The notes: generated from the sequence alone by a model not told the origin. Positions 8,036 to 16,129 are shown, counted from the stretch's first letter. The stretch is 64,000 nucleotides of DNA from Gottschalkia acidurici 9a (GCF_000299355.1 NC_018664.1:248001-312000); one strand, 5' to 3'. Numbers and translations: made by a program.

Positions 8036-9277
8036 ATGTCATATAAAAAAAGAAATGTACTACAACCAGAGTATATGAAGTCATTTAGTTGCATTGGACA
8101 AGAATGTGAGGATAGCTGTTGCATAGGTTGGAGAGTAGATTTAGATAAAGAAACTTATTTAAAGTATAAGAAAGTTCAAGATAAAGATTTAAAATCTATA
8201 TTTGATAAAATGGTAAATAGAAAGCATAATGAAAAAAATGATATTTCTCATGGAAAAATAAGGATGAAGTCAGATGGGAAATGTCCATTTCTAGATGAAC
8301 AAAGTTTGTGTTATATACATAGTAAACTAGGAGAGGACTACTTATCAAATACTTGTGCACTATATCCACGTTACCTGAATAAAGTAGATGGAAAATTTGA
8401 AAGAAGTTCCACTGTGTCATGTCCAGAAATAGCAAGATTAGTATTATTAAATCTAGATGGAATAGGTTTTGAACAAATAGAAGAAGATGCAGATATAAGA
8501 ATAAAGATACATAATGTTTTTGATACTGAAGGGCATCTATACTTAAATAGACCTCAAAGATATTTTTGGGAAATTAGATTATTTGGTCTTTCACTATTAC
8601 AAAATAGGGATTATAACTTAGGAGAAAGACTTATAATTTTAGGCATGGTATATAAAAAGCTAGAAGAATTATCAACAAGTAATTTATCAAAAGATATACC
8701 TGATTTTTTGACAAAGATGAACGAAATTATAGAATCGGGGAGTTTAAAGAAGGAGCTAGAAAAGATTCCTACAAATACTCAAATACAGATGAGATTAGCA
8801 AAAGAATTAACAGATAGAAAAGTAGTTCAGGGAATAATGAGTAATAGATATCTAGAGTGTTTAAAAGAAACTTTATTAGGTATAGGATATATAGAAGGAG
8901 AAGACCTAAAAAAAGTGATACAAAAATATGATGAAAATTATAGTAAATATTTGGCTTCATATTTAGAAGAGAAAGAATATATTTTAGAAAATTACTTAGT
9001 AAATGAGTATTTTAAAGAATTAATGCCTTTTGGAAGTTATAAGTCTATATGGGATTCATATATATTCTTATGTGTGCTATATAGTATGGTAAAGCTACAT
9101 CTAATAGGAATGGCAGGATACAATGATGGGTTAAATGACGATATAACTATAAAGCTTATACAGTCTTTTTCGAAAGTAGTTCTTCACAATAGTGCTTATA
9201 TACAAGGCATTATAAAATTATTAAAAGACAATGGATATGATAGTTTAGCTTACATGTCAATACTAGTAAAAAATTAA
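8036..9277 (+). CDS. fliB: Flagellin lysine-N-methylase FliB
   Basis: Enzyme family that methylates lysine residues of flagellin. The 413-residue protein has the diagnostic cysteine clusters: a CIGQECEDSCCIGWRVDLD motif at residues 19-37 and CPFLDEQSLCYIHSKLG followed by LSNTCALYPR near residues 83-112. The cysteines probably hold a metal centre (the region resembles the YkgJ-type CxxxCxxCC family). The C-terminal half is helical with no recognised motif. ATG 8036 follows GAGGGAGG at 8018-8025. The gene sits directly after fliC with its own sigma-D-like promoter, which fits a substrate-modifier pair. Methylation as the activity is family knowledge, not visible in the sequence. Confidence 0.9.
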   Translation: MSYKKRNVLQPEYMKSFSCIGQECEDSCCIGWRVDLDKETYLKYKKVQDKDLKSIFDKMVNRKHNEKNDISHGKIRMKSDGKCPFLDEQSLCYIHSKLGEDYLSNTCALYPRYLNKVDGKFERSSTVSCPEIARLVLLNLDGIGFEQIEEDADIRIKIHNVFDTEGHLYLNRPQRYFWEIRLFGLSLLQNRDYNLGERLIILGMVYKKLEELSTSNLSKDIPDFLTKMNEIIESGSLKKELEKIPTNTQIQMRLAKELTDRKVVQGIMSNRYLECLKETLLGIGYIEGEDLKKVIQKYDENYSKYLASYLEEKEYILENYLVNEYFKELMPFGSYKSIWDSYIFLCVLYSMVKLHLIGMAGYNDGLNDDITIKLIQSFSKVVLHNSAYIQGIIKLLKDNGYDSLAYMSILVKN

Positions 9278-9350
9278 GAAAGAAACTTTAATATTTAAAT
9301 TAAGTATATGAAAAATTATAGCTGTAAGAATATAGATATAATTAAAGTAG

Positions 9351-9498
9351 ATTACTCTAAACGAAAAATAGTATATTCTCAGTAGCTACACAGCTTACAA
9401 AAGTAAGTTATATTTCATATGTGAGAATATAGAACTATCTTAAAATATCGAACTTATGCTTTTGTGAGTTCGTATATGATTATTATCTTTAGAGTAAT
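9351..9498. other. Structured intergenic element with nested inverted repeats (candidate small RNA or MITE-like element)
   Basis: In the 375-base gap after fliB. ATTACTCTAAA at 9351-9361 and its exact reverse complement TTTAGAGTAAT at 9488-9498 enclose further pairings: ATAGTATATTCTCA (9368-9381) with TGAGAATATAGAACTAT (9422-9438, three-base bulge); an inner hairpin CTTAC-AAAA-GTAAG (9394-9407); and a separate hairpin 9449-9456/9465-9472. This folds as a closed multibranch structure. I see no open reading frame and no transposase. What it does is unknown. Confidence 0.5.
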
Positions 9499-9651
9499 AT
9501 GCATTTAAATTCTTAACTGTTTTTTATTATATTATTTTTTACTTATATCTATAAATATTTTTATGCTTTGAAGAGAAATACTTTTATTTAAGTTTAGATT
9601 ATGTAGCTATTTTATAAATATAGTTGTTTTATTTTAAGGAGTAAACTCATT

Positions 9652-10344
9652 ATGAAGGATTTTTTAAAGAATCGTCAACATTCTAGAAGTGAAGGCTTAA
9701 TAGTTGATTTAAATGAAAGGTTGTTTTACTACTTGGGAAAAATATCCTTATTCACCTTACTTAGAAGAAACAGAAAAATAAAAGATATGCATAACTTTGT
9801 AGACTCATGGGTTATTAGCAACATATTACTTTCTATAATAATGTCATATCTTATTGTTAAGTTTATCAACAATAAAGTAATATTATCATTAGCATTTTTT
9901 TATGCATTCCTGCGTGTTTTTGAAATTATTGTTTATCAAATTAATGTAAATCTATTTGATAGATATCGGAGCAAATTAAGGAACAAAGACTATAGAATAA
10001 AGTCACCTACTCGCACTGTGATTTTATTATTATATAACTATATAGAAATTATCTTTTGGTATGTTATTATGATAGTTGCTATATTAAAGTTATCAAATTG
10101 TAAGGACATATCAAGATATAAGTATTATATTGAATCTAGTTTTCTTTGCTTGACTACCTTGAACTATGAGCTTGTGGCTAGTATGGCTAAAAGTCAGTAT
10201 CAAGTGCTATCTAGTATAGCTATACTTGAAGTTGTTTCAGGCTTAGTAATGACAATTATATCATTAGCTAATTTTATAGGTAAATTACCTAGTGAATACC
10301 GAAAAGAATTTAACAAAAAAATTACTAAAAAAAGAAATTCATAA
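9652..10344 (+). CDS. Membrane protein resembling a two-helix ion-channel pore domain with a degenerate filter
   Basis: 230 residues with about four hydrophobic segments (roughly residues 53-72, 77-98, 119-147 and 183-208). The last part reads IESSFLCLTTLNYELV, then a linker, then SSIAILEVVSGLVMTIISLANFIG. This has the layout of the bacterial potassium-channel pore (Ion_trans_2: a pore helix, TTLGYGD filter, linker, then an inner helix beginning AILE). Here the filter positions read TTLNYE, lacking both filter glycines, so potassium selectivity is unlikely. ATG 9652 follows AAGGAG at 9637-9642. It lies between fliB and a sigma-D-driven unit, so a link to motility is possible but unproven. It could also simply be an unrelated membrane protein. 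Confidence 0.55.
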   Translation: MKDFLKNRQHSRSEGLIVDLNERLFYYLGKISLFTLLRRNRKIKDMHNFVDSWVISNILLSIIMSYLIVKFINNKVILSLAFFYAFLRVFEIIVYQINVNLFDRYRSKLRNKDYRIKSPTRTVILLLYNYIEIIFWYVIMIVAILKLSNCKDISRYKYYIESSFLCLTTLNYELVASMAKSQYQVLSSIAILEVVSGLVMTIISLANFIGKLPSEYRKEFNKKITKKRNS

Positions 10345-10522
10345 TTATGCTTGAATGCTAATTATATAAGTATATATAGTGAACTTAAGCATAGTTAATA
10401 GTGTAAGAAGATTACTATGAAATGTACAAAAAATAGACATGAAGATAGGATATTTGCATAAAAGTAAATAGGAGAAATAAAAATTAAACATCATACTACT
10501 TGCTAAAAGTAAATGGAAAAGA

Positions 10523-10549
10523 TAAATAAATCCGTAATTTTGTCGATAT
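10523..10549 (+). promoter_or_regulatory. Sigma-D type promoter upstream of the 10587 gene
   Basis: TAAA at 10523-10526, exactly 15 bases, then GTCGATAT at 10542-10549, 37 bases before the next start codon. It puts the following two genes in the late flagellar regulon. Confidence 0.7.
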
Positions 10550-10586
10550 TATTAATACAAAAAGTTATGTTAATTGGAGGAATAAA

Positions 10587-11195
10587 ATGAAAATTTATAT
10601 ACTAGATAAAGAAGTAGTACTTGAAAACAAACTAGAATCTATAGAGACAATCTTTAATATGATAAATGAAGCATTGTATGAAAATGAAAAAGATTATAAT
10701 TTTAGCTATATGATAATAGATGGTAAAGATATATATGATGAATTTGAATATTATATAGAAGATAATATCAAGAATATAAGTGAAATAAAAGTAATAGTGC
10801 TAACATTGAAAGAGCTTATACAAGATAATATAGTTACTACAAAGGATTATATAGATAGAGCTATACCATCTTTAAACAAGTTATCAGAAAGATTTCATAC
10901 AGAACCTAGAGAAGAGGACTGGCACGAGATAGGAGATTTATTCGAAGGTGTAGGTTGGCTTTTAGAGTCATATCAAAATATAGACAGTCTTGAGGATCTT
11001 AATAATATAATTTCTAGCTATGAAATTTGGAATGAATATGTTAAAGAAGTACGCTCATTAAATGACCTTCTAATAGAAATTGAACAAGCTATGAAAAATA
11101 ATAATATTACAAACATTGGAGATTTATTATCACAAAAAATAGTTCCTATATTTAAGAAAATGAATGAAAAATTAGAATCTTTATTAATCATATAG
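10587..11195 (+). CDS. Uncharacterised protein of the flagellar regulon
   Basis: 202 residues, acidic, mostly helical, no signal peptide, no membrane segment. I do not recognise the family. The N-terminal 70 residues look like a small alpha/beta domain (MKIYILDKEVVLENKLESIE, then a YMIIDGKDIYDEFEYYIED region); the remainder is helical with a WHEIGDLFEGVGWLLESYQNID stretch. The start ATG 10587 follows TTGGAGGAA. A near-perfect sigma-D promoter lies directly upstream, and a YjfB-type motility protein gene follows 15 bases downstream, so it is probably expressed with the filament genes. A chaperone or cytoplasmic assembly factor would fit its size and composition, but this is a guess. Confidence 0.7.
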   Translation: MKIYILDKEVVLENKLESIETIFNMINEALYENEKDYNFSYMIIDGKDIYDEFEYYIEDNIKNISEIKVIVLTLKELIQDNIVTTKDYIDRAIPSLNKLSERFHTEPREEDWHEIGDLFEGVGWLLESYQNIDSLEDLNNIISSYEIWNEYVKEVRSLNDLLIEIEQAMKNNNITNIGDLLSQKIVPIFKKMNEKLESLLII

Positions 11196-11210
11196 AATGG
11201 AGCTGATATT

Positions 11211-11408
11211 ATGGATATAGCAGCATTATCAATAGGATTAAGCCAAATAAAGATAGCTCAACAGGCTAATCTTTCGATAATGAAAATGGCTATGGATTCA
11301 GTTAAGATACAGACATCAGATTTAACGCAAATGATGGATATTAATACTAAAATGATGGAACAATCAGTAAATCCTCATATTGGAGGAAGTATAGATATTA
11401 AGCTATAG
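11211..11408 (+). CDS. YjfB family putative motility protein
   Basis: 65-residue protein matching the YjfB family, small proteins found in sigma-D regulons of Firmicutes with unknown function. Visible family features: an N-terminal MDIAALSIGLSQIKIAQQAN, a helical MAMDSVK centre, and a short tail. ATG 11211 follows TGGAGCTGAT at 11198-11207. It shares the sigma-D promoter at 10523 with the gene before it, and a terminator follows at 11427. Confidence 0.8.
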   Translation: MDIAALSIGLSQIKIAQQANLSIMKMAMDSVKIQTSDLTQMMDINTKMMEQSVNPHIGGSIDIKL

Positions 11409-11426
11409 AAATAAATAAACGATAAT

Positions 11427-11459
11427 AGTCTAGACTAAATAAATTCTAGACTTGTTTTG
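11427..11459 (+). terminator. Terminator after yjfB-like gene
   Basis: AGTCTAGA (11427-11434) pairs exactly with TCTAGACT (11445-11452), followed by TGTTTTG. The stem is short but the placement is right. Confidence 0.65.
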
Positions 11460-11528
11460 TCTTACAGATTATATTAAATGGTATAATGTTTGTATACTAA
11501 TCTATAAGACGAATGGGAGATGAATAAT

Positions 11529-11876
11529 ATGGCATATAAGATTTGCAAAAAATGCCAAAGGTTTTTTAGTGAAAATGGAAAAAGTTATTGCGATGAGTGT
11601 GATGAAAAGCTAAACGTTTCTCATAGTAAGATAAAAGAGTACTTAGAAGAATTTCCAAACTCATCTATTTTGGAAATAGTTAACAATACTGGAGTCAAAC
11701 TAAAAGATGTGAACATATTTTTAGCAGAAGGTGGAGCAACTTATAGTGAGGTTTTTAATGAAAATATATCTTTAAATTTAAGAGAAGAAGAAATAAATAA
11801 AGAAATAGATAAATTTAATAAAAAAGAAAGAGCAAAAATAAGAAATAAATTTGTCCCTAGAAGTTTAAGGAGATAA
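11529..11876 (+). CDS. YvyF-like flagellar operon protein (zinc ribbon plus helix-turn-helix), first copy
   Basis: 115 residues. The first 30 have a four-cysteine ribbon (CKKCQRFF, then YCDECDEK), followed by a predicted helix-turn-helix (SILEIVNNTGVKLKDVNIFLAEGG). This matches the YvyF family that precedes flgM in B. subtilis. ATG 11529 is preferred over ATG 11520, because GGGAG at 11515-11519 is nine bases before it. An extended -10 promoter (TGGTATAAT ending at 11487) lies upstream, so this pair may use the vegetative sigma factor rather than sigma-D. The next gene is a paralogue. A regulatory role by DNA or RNA binding is likely, but nothing is shown. Confidence 0.75.
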   Translation: MAYKICKKCQRFFSENGKSYCDECDEKLNVSHSKIKEYLEEFPNSSILEIVNNTGVKLKDVNIFLAEGGATYSEVFNENISLNLREEEINKEIDKFNKKERAKIRNKFVPRSLRR

Positions 11877-11931
11877 TATAAGGTTATATATTACATATAA
11901 TGTCTACAGCATATAATAGGGAGTGATTTTT

Positions 11932-12261
11932 ATGAGCCGACAGGTATGCAAGAGGTGCAATCGTATTTTTGATGGAAATAAGGTAGGATACTGTGATAAA
12001 TGTTACGATAAGAATGAAAAAGAATATAATTTAATACTAGAGTACCTGAAGAAAAATCCAGATGCAATAGTGCTAGAGATTATAGATAAAACAGGAGTAT
12101 CACTAAAAACACTTAATAGATTTGTAGAAGAAGGTGGATTGAGCTATACTGAAAGCAATATTAAGCCTGAAGATATAGAGTCAGGTGAGTATCTTAAAAT
12201 TATAAGTAGGATACTAAAAGGAAGAGGTAAATTTCATACAAGTATTACGGATGATTGGTAA
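11932..12261 (+). CDS. YvyF-like flagellar operon protein, second copy
   Basis: 109 residues, paralogue of the preceding gene: the same four-cysteine ribbon (CKRCNRIFDG, then YCDKCYDK), the same helix-turn-helix core (IVLEIIDKTGVSLKTLNRFVEEGG), and a shorter divergent tail. ATG 11932 follows AGGGAG at 11918-11923; an in-frame GTG at 11923 lies within that site. The two copies are 55 bases apart and probably share a transcript that ends at the 12279 terminator. The most conserved part between the copies is the helix-turn-helix, suggesting related targets. Confidence 0.75.
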   Translation: MSRQVCKRCNRIFDGNKVGYCDKCYDKNEKEYNLILEYLKKNPDAIVLEIIDKTGVSLKTLNRFVEEGGLSYTESNIKPEDIESGEYLKIISRILKGRGKFHTSITDDW

Positions 12262-12278
12262 TATAAGCGGATAAAGAG

Positions 12279-12310
12279 ACTCAGTAATTGCTTTACTGAG
12301 TTTATTTTTA
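12279..12310 (+). terminator. Terminator after the yvyF-like pair
   Basis: ACTCAGTAA (12279-12287) pairs exactly with TTACTGAGT (12293-12301), five-base loop, then TTATTTTTA. Confidence 0.85.
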
Positions 12311-12319
12311 TAAATAAAT

Positions 12320-12346
12320 TTAAGCTTTAATATGATCTGACGATAT
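12320..12346 (+). promoter_or_regulatory. Sigma-D-like promoter upstream of the CBS-domain gene
   Basis: TTAA at 12320-12323, 15 bases, then GACGATAT at 12339-12346. The -10 element fits well, the -35 is weaker than at the other sites. Confidence 0.5.
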
Positions 12347-12397
12347 TATATGCATATAAATAACTGAATTTAAATATAGAACTAGGGAGGAAGGAAT

Positions 12398-12781
12398 ATG
12401 CTAATAAAAGATATTATGACTAAACCGGCTATTACAGTTAGTGCTAATGATACTATAGGAGACATTTTATATATAATGAGTAAAAATAACATAAACGGAG
12501 CTCCAGTAATAGATAAAGAAAATAGTTTGATAGGAATGATTGTTAAAGCAGATATATATAGATTTATGATAGAACCAGGACATATAGCAGATTGTCCAGT
12601 AGACTGGGTTATGAGTAAGAGTCCCATAACTTGTGAATCGGAAGAATATATAGATGAGGTTGCTAGAAGACTAAGAGAAAATAATATAGTTGCTATGCCA
12701 GTGTTAGAAGATAAGAAAGTTGTAGGGGTTATATCTTTTGAAGATATAATAGATCATTTTTTAGAAAGTTATAGCAAATAA
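12398..12781 (+). CDS. CBS-domain pair protein
   Basis: 127 residues made of two CBS domains and nothing else: residues 1-55 (DIMTKPAITVSANDTIGDIL, NGAPVIDKENSLIGMI) and 68-125 (DWVMSKSPITCESEEYIDEV, AMPVLEDKKVVGVIS). CBS pairs bind adenine nucleotides or S-adenosylmethionine and usually act as sensors. ATG 12398 follows AGGGAGGAAGG at 12384-12394. It stands alone between the yvyF-like pair and flaG, with a sigma-D-like promoter, so it is probably made late in flagellar assembly. What ligand or partner it has is not visible. Confidence 0.85.
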   Translation: MLIKDIMTKPAITVSANDTIGDILYIMSKNNINGAPVIDKENSLIGMIVKADIYRFMIEPGHIADCPVDWVMSKSPITCESEEYIDEVARRLRENNIVAMPVLEDKKVVGVISFEDIIDHFLESYSK

Positions 12782-12796
12782 AAATATAGTTTAGCT

Positions 12797-12822
12797 TAAA
12801 AAAAGTATTATTATGCCGATAT
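12797..12822 (+). promoter_or_regulatory. Sigma-D type promoter of flaG-fliD-fliS
   Basis: TAAA at 12797-12800, 14 bases, then GCCGATAT at 12815-12822 (with TTAA at 12796 the spacing is 15). The -10 fits the consensus closely. It is 38 bases before the flaG start. Confidence 0.65.
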
Positions 12823-12859
12823 AAATTACATAAAACAGAGCTTAAAGGAGGGATGGGAT

Positions 12860-13222
12860 ATGAATATTTCAAACTCAGTGACTTACGAACAATCACAACA
12901 CTCTGTAGGAGATATAAGTGTTATAGCAGATAGTACTGATAAAGAAATAGATTTACAACTTAGAGATAGCATAGAAAGAAATAAAGAAAAAGATATAAAT
13001 ATAGAACAGATAGAGTCTATACTAAACAAATCTAATAAGCAAATGCTTATGTACGACAGAAGATTAGATATATCGATACATGAGAAAACAAAACAAATAA
13101 TGGTGAAAGTCATAGATGTGAATACGGATGAAGTTATAAGAGAAATACCACCAGAAAAAGTGTTAGATATTGTTGCTAAAAGAAAAGAAACGCTAGGATT
13201 ACTGATGGATAAAAAAATATAG
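12860..13222 (+). CDS. flaG: FlaG family flagellar protein
   Basis: 120 residues. The C-terminal half is the FlaG domain: helix MLMYDRRLDISIHEKTKQ, then IMVKVIDVNTDEVIREIPPEKVLDIVAKRKETLGLLMDKKI. In other bacteria FlaG affects filament length. The N-terminal half is variable and polar. ATG 12860 follows AAAGGAGGGATGG. It begins the flaG-fliD-fliS-chaperone operon behind a sigma-D promoter; the fliD ribosome binding site starts at its stop codon. Confidence 0.9.
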   Translation: MNISNSVTYEQSQHSVGDISVIADSTDKEIDLQLRDSIERNKEKDINIEQIESILNKSNKQMLMYDRRLDISIHEKTKQIMVKVIDVNTDEVIREIPPEKVLDIVAKRKETLGLLMDKKI

Positions 13223-13237
13223 GAAGAGGTGATCGAT

Positions 13238-15070
13238 ATGGCTTTGAGATTATCAGGGCTTGCATCTGGTATTGATACAGATAGTATGGTAAAAGAGCTT
13301 ATGAAAGCTGAAAGAGTAAAAGTAGATAGAGTAGAACAGCAAAAACAGACATTATTATGGAAAACAGAGATATACAATTCTTTGAATAAAAGTTTTGCAA
13401 ACTTTATACTAAATGCTAGAAAAGATTTTGGATACAGTGGAGTAAGATCTAGTGGAATTAGTTGGCATAAGAAAGCTATGTCTTCAAATGAGAATATAGC
13501 TACTGCAAGTGCTAAGCTAGGAACAATAACAGGAAAACATGATATAAATGTCGAACGAATAGCTGAAGGCATTTCTGCTGTAAGTAAGAGTGACATATCA
13601 AAAGTTAAAGATGGTAAAAAACTTACAGGTAATGTTAAAGAACAGTTTGGTTTAGAGTCTAACGATGTTATAGACTTTAAAATAACTACTGATAAAGGTA
13701 CAGTTAGATTTGTATTTGGAGAGACAACTATAGACGGACTTGAAGATGGAAAAGTGAATGGAGTAGATACCATACACATAAACAAGTCTTTAGACGAGTT
13801 AAAATTAAGTGATATAGTAAGTACTATAAATAGTGCAAGCATAAAGGATGATAAAGGAACTGTATTATCTGGACTAGGAATGAAAACTAGCTATGATAGT
13901 GGAATAGATAGGTTTTTTATGCAAACTACATCTACAGGATCAGATGCTAGTTTGAGTATAGAAGCTGAAGCGGGAAAACCAGCAGAGACTTTTTTCAATG
14001 CTCTTAATTTAAATGTAAAAAGCTATGAGTATGATTCAAATAATGAACTTATATATGATAATGTTAATGGTGAGGAAATACCAAGAAAGCTAGAAGGATC
14101 TCTAGTATTAAATACTGGGATATATAAGGGTATAAATGCAAAACTGAGTTATAATGGAGTAGATAACATAGAAAAACAGTCCAATAACTTTGAAATAAAC
14201 GGTGTTGTTTTCAACATAAAAGATAAAGGTCAATTTTCTGTAAATGTAACTACAGATGCAGACACTATAGTAGAAAAAGTTAAAAACTTTATAGATGAAT
14301 ACAATAAAATAATAGAAAAAGCAGGATCTCTTTTAGTTGAAAAGGTTGACAGGAATTATAAACCCCTTACTTCTGAAGAAAAAGAAGCTATGACTGAGAA
14401 GGATATAGAACTATGGGAAAAGAAAGCTAGAAATGGAATTCTACGCAATGATAATACATTAAATAATACACTATCTGGCATGAGGAGCGATATATACGAA
14501 AAGGTGGAAACAAGTAGTGGTGTATTTAAGCTACTAACTGATATAGGTATATCCACACAGAAATACTCGTCTGGATCAACAGGTGGAAAGCTAGAGCTTA
14601 ATGAAGAGGCACTAAGAGCAGCAATAGATAGAGATGCAGATGGTGTTATGGAAATGTTATTTAAGGAAAGTGACGAATATTTCTATAGTGACGATACTAA
14701 ATTATCTGAAACTCAACTTAAAGAGAAAAGAGCTAATAGTGGTATAGTTACTAGAATATTTGATAACTTGACTCTTGGAATAAAAGATTTAGTTGATAGA
14801 GCAGGAACAGGTAGTGAACCTGATCTTTTTAGACAGGTAAAAAGCAATTTACTAATAGATTTTGTTACTGGTACTAATAATCTATCTAAAAAGGGTAGTG
14901 TAGGTTACTTAGAGGATGAAGTACTTAAACTTGAAAAAAGAATAGATGATTTAAATACAATTTTATATAGAAGAGAGATGTCTTATTATTCAAGATTTAC
15001 TGCAATGGAAAAAGCTATGCAGCAGATGAATTCTCAAAGCTCATGGTTAGCACAACAGCTAGGTGGGTGA
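13238..15070 (+). CDS. fliD: Filament cap protein FliD
   Basis: 610-residue hook-associated protein 2, the cap under which flagellin monomers fold. The N-terminus has LRLSGLASGIDTDSMVKELMKAERVKVDRVEQQKQ, diagnostic of FliD; the C-terminus has the typical coiled-coil (LEKRIDDLNTILYRREMSYYSRFTAMEKAMQQMNSQ, with SSWLAQQLGG last). A start at ATG 13238 is supported by AGGAAGAGG at 13221-13229; an upstream GTG at 13229 is inside that site. The protein is longer than many FliDs (about 450-500), with the extra length in the variable outer domains. It is 15 bases after flaG. Confidence 0.95.
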   Translation: MALRLSGLASGIDTDSMVKELMKAERVKVDRVEQQKQTLLWKTEIYNSLNKSFANFILNARKDFGYSGVRSSGISWHKKAMSSNENIATASAKLGTITGKHDINVERIAEGISAVSKSDISKVKDGKKLTGNVKEQFGLESNDVIDFKITTDKGTVRFVFGETTIDGLEDGKVNGVDTIHINKSLDELKLSDIVSTINSASIKDDKGTVLSGLGMKTSYDSGIDRFFMQTTSTGSDASLSIEAEAGKPAETFFNALNLNVKSYEYDSNNELIYDNVNGEEIPRKLEGSLVLNTGIYKGINAKLSYNGVDNIEKQSNNFEINGVVFNIKDKGQFSVNVTTDADTIVEKVKNFIDEYNKIIEKAGSLLVEKVDRNYKPLTSEEKEAMTEKDIELWEKKARNGILRNDNTLNNTLSGMRSDIYEKVETSSGVFKLLTDIGISTQKYSSGSTGGKLELNEEALRAAIDRDADGVMEMLFKESDEYFYSDDTKLSETQLKEKRANSGIVTRIFDNLTLGIKDLVDRAGTGSEPDLFRQVKSNLLIDFVTGTNNLSKKGSVGYLEDEVLKLEKRIDDLNTILYRREMSYYSRFTAMEKAMQQMNSQSSWLAQQLGG

Positions 15071-15117
15071 AATTAACACTTAATAAGATATGTAAATGAA
15101 AGGATGAGTAATTGAAT

Positions 15118-15516
15118 ATGGCTATAAATAATCCTTATAATCAATATAAACAAAATTCAGTAACAACAGCTTCACCAGAAGAACTCACTCTTATGCTTTA
15201 CAATGGTGCTATAAAATTTGTAAATATAGCTAAAATAGAGATGGAAGCAAAAAATATAGAAAGAACTAATGAAGCTATAGTTAGATCTCAAGATATAATT
15301 CGAGAATTAAATGGATCATTAAATATGAATTATCCTATATCAGAAAATCTAAGAACATTATACACATTTATACTAGAGAAATTAATAGATGCGAATATAC
15401 AAAAAGATATTAAGATAATAGAAGAAATCCTTCCTATAATAGAAGAAATGAGAGATACTTGGAAGCTTGTTATAGAAGAAGTAAAGAGACAGAAGTTTGC
15501 TCAGGGTGCGAGATAA
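15118..15516 (+). CDS. fliS: Flagellin export chaperone FliS
   Basis: 133 residues. FliS binds the C-terminal helix of flagellin before export. Family features are YNQYKQNSVTTASPEELTLMLYNGAIKFV at the N-terminus and the following four-helix pattern. ATG 15118 is better spaced from AAGGATGAG (15100-15108) than the TTG at 15112. It lies 47 bases after fliD and ends one base before the next gene. Confidence 0.95.
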   Translation: MAINNPYNQYKQNSVTTASPEELTLMLYNGAIKFVNIAKIEMEAKNIERTNEAIVRSQDIIRELNGSLNMNYPISENLRTLYTFILEKLIDANIQKDIKIIEEILPIIEEMRDTWKLVIEEVKRQKFAQGAR

Positions 15517-15517
15517 T

Positions 15518-15964
15518 ATGGAAAAAAATATTTTAAATGAACTAATGATGTTGGTAGATAAGAAACTAAATTATTTAGAGGAAATTTTGTCTATAACAAG
15601 TCAGCAAAAACAAGCTATAACAGATGAAGATGTTGAAAGATTATCATCTCTTTTAGATAAAAAAGATATTTTGATACGGAATATAGATGAAATAGACAGT
15701 ATATATAAAGAAAAAAGCTTAAACAAACTATTAGAAGATGATATTTTAACAGAAAAGTTAAAAATTATTCAAGCTTTACTGAACAATATAAAGTTAGTAG
15801 ACGATGAAAACAATAAAAATCTAAATAGAGCTATAGAAGATATGGGTGGAAAATTAAAAGAAGTTAGACAAGGTCAAAGAGCTATGAAAGGCTATAGTAA
15901 TAGTGATCCTTATGCATCATTTACTGCACAAGGTGGAACACTATTTATAGATCAAGATTCTTAA
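15518..15964 (+). CDS. FlgN/FliT-type flagellar export chaperone
   Basis: 148 residues, all helical, with the FlgN-like pattern: leucine-rich first helix (ILNELMMLVDKKLNYLEEIL), then ITDEDVERLSSLLDKKDILIRNIDEID. By position after fliS it corresponds to FliT, chaperone of the cap protein; by sequence it looks like FlgN, chaperone of FlgK and FlgL. No other FlgN is visible in the window. ATG 15518 lies one base after the fliS stop; an upstream in-frame TTG would extend it into fliS. Translational coupling is likely, as the ribosome binding site is weak. Confidence 0.75.
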   Translation: MEKNILNELMMLVDKKLNYLEEILSITSQQKQAITDEDVERLSSLLDKKDILIRNIDEIDSIYKEKSLNKLLEDDILTEKLKIIQALLNNIKLVDDENNKNLNRAIEDMGGKLKEVRQGQRAMKGYSNSDPYASFTAQGGTLFIDQDS

Positions 15965-16032
15965 GTAGAGAATAAAGTATTTTTAACATTCAATATTAAA
16001 TTATTAGACAATTAAAGAAATATAATAAAGAA

Positions 16033-16086
16033 AAGCACTGTCAATTATTGAGGTTAACTCTAATAATGCTGACAGTGCTTTTTTGA
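16033..16086 (+). terminator. Terminator of the flaG-fliD-fliS operon
   Basis: AAGCACTGTCA (16033-16043) pairs exactly with TGACAGTGCTT (16070-16080). The interior ATTATTGAG/CTCTAATAAT also pairs with a one-base bulge. It ends in TTTTTT. Confidence 0.9.
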
Positions 16087-16129
16087 ATAACTATAATTAC
16101 ATAGTGCAATGAGTAACATTATAAACAAC

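Noticed and set aside
12883-13842. 319-codon open frame on the minus strand over flaG and fliD
   Set aside because: It is the mirror of two clear flagellar genes, has low-complexity Ser/Leu-rich translation, no ribosome binding site and no family features.
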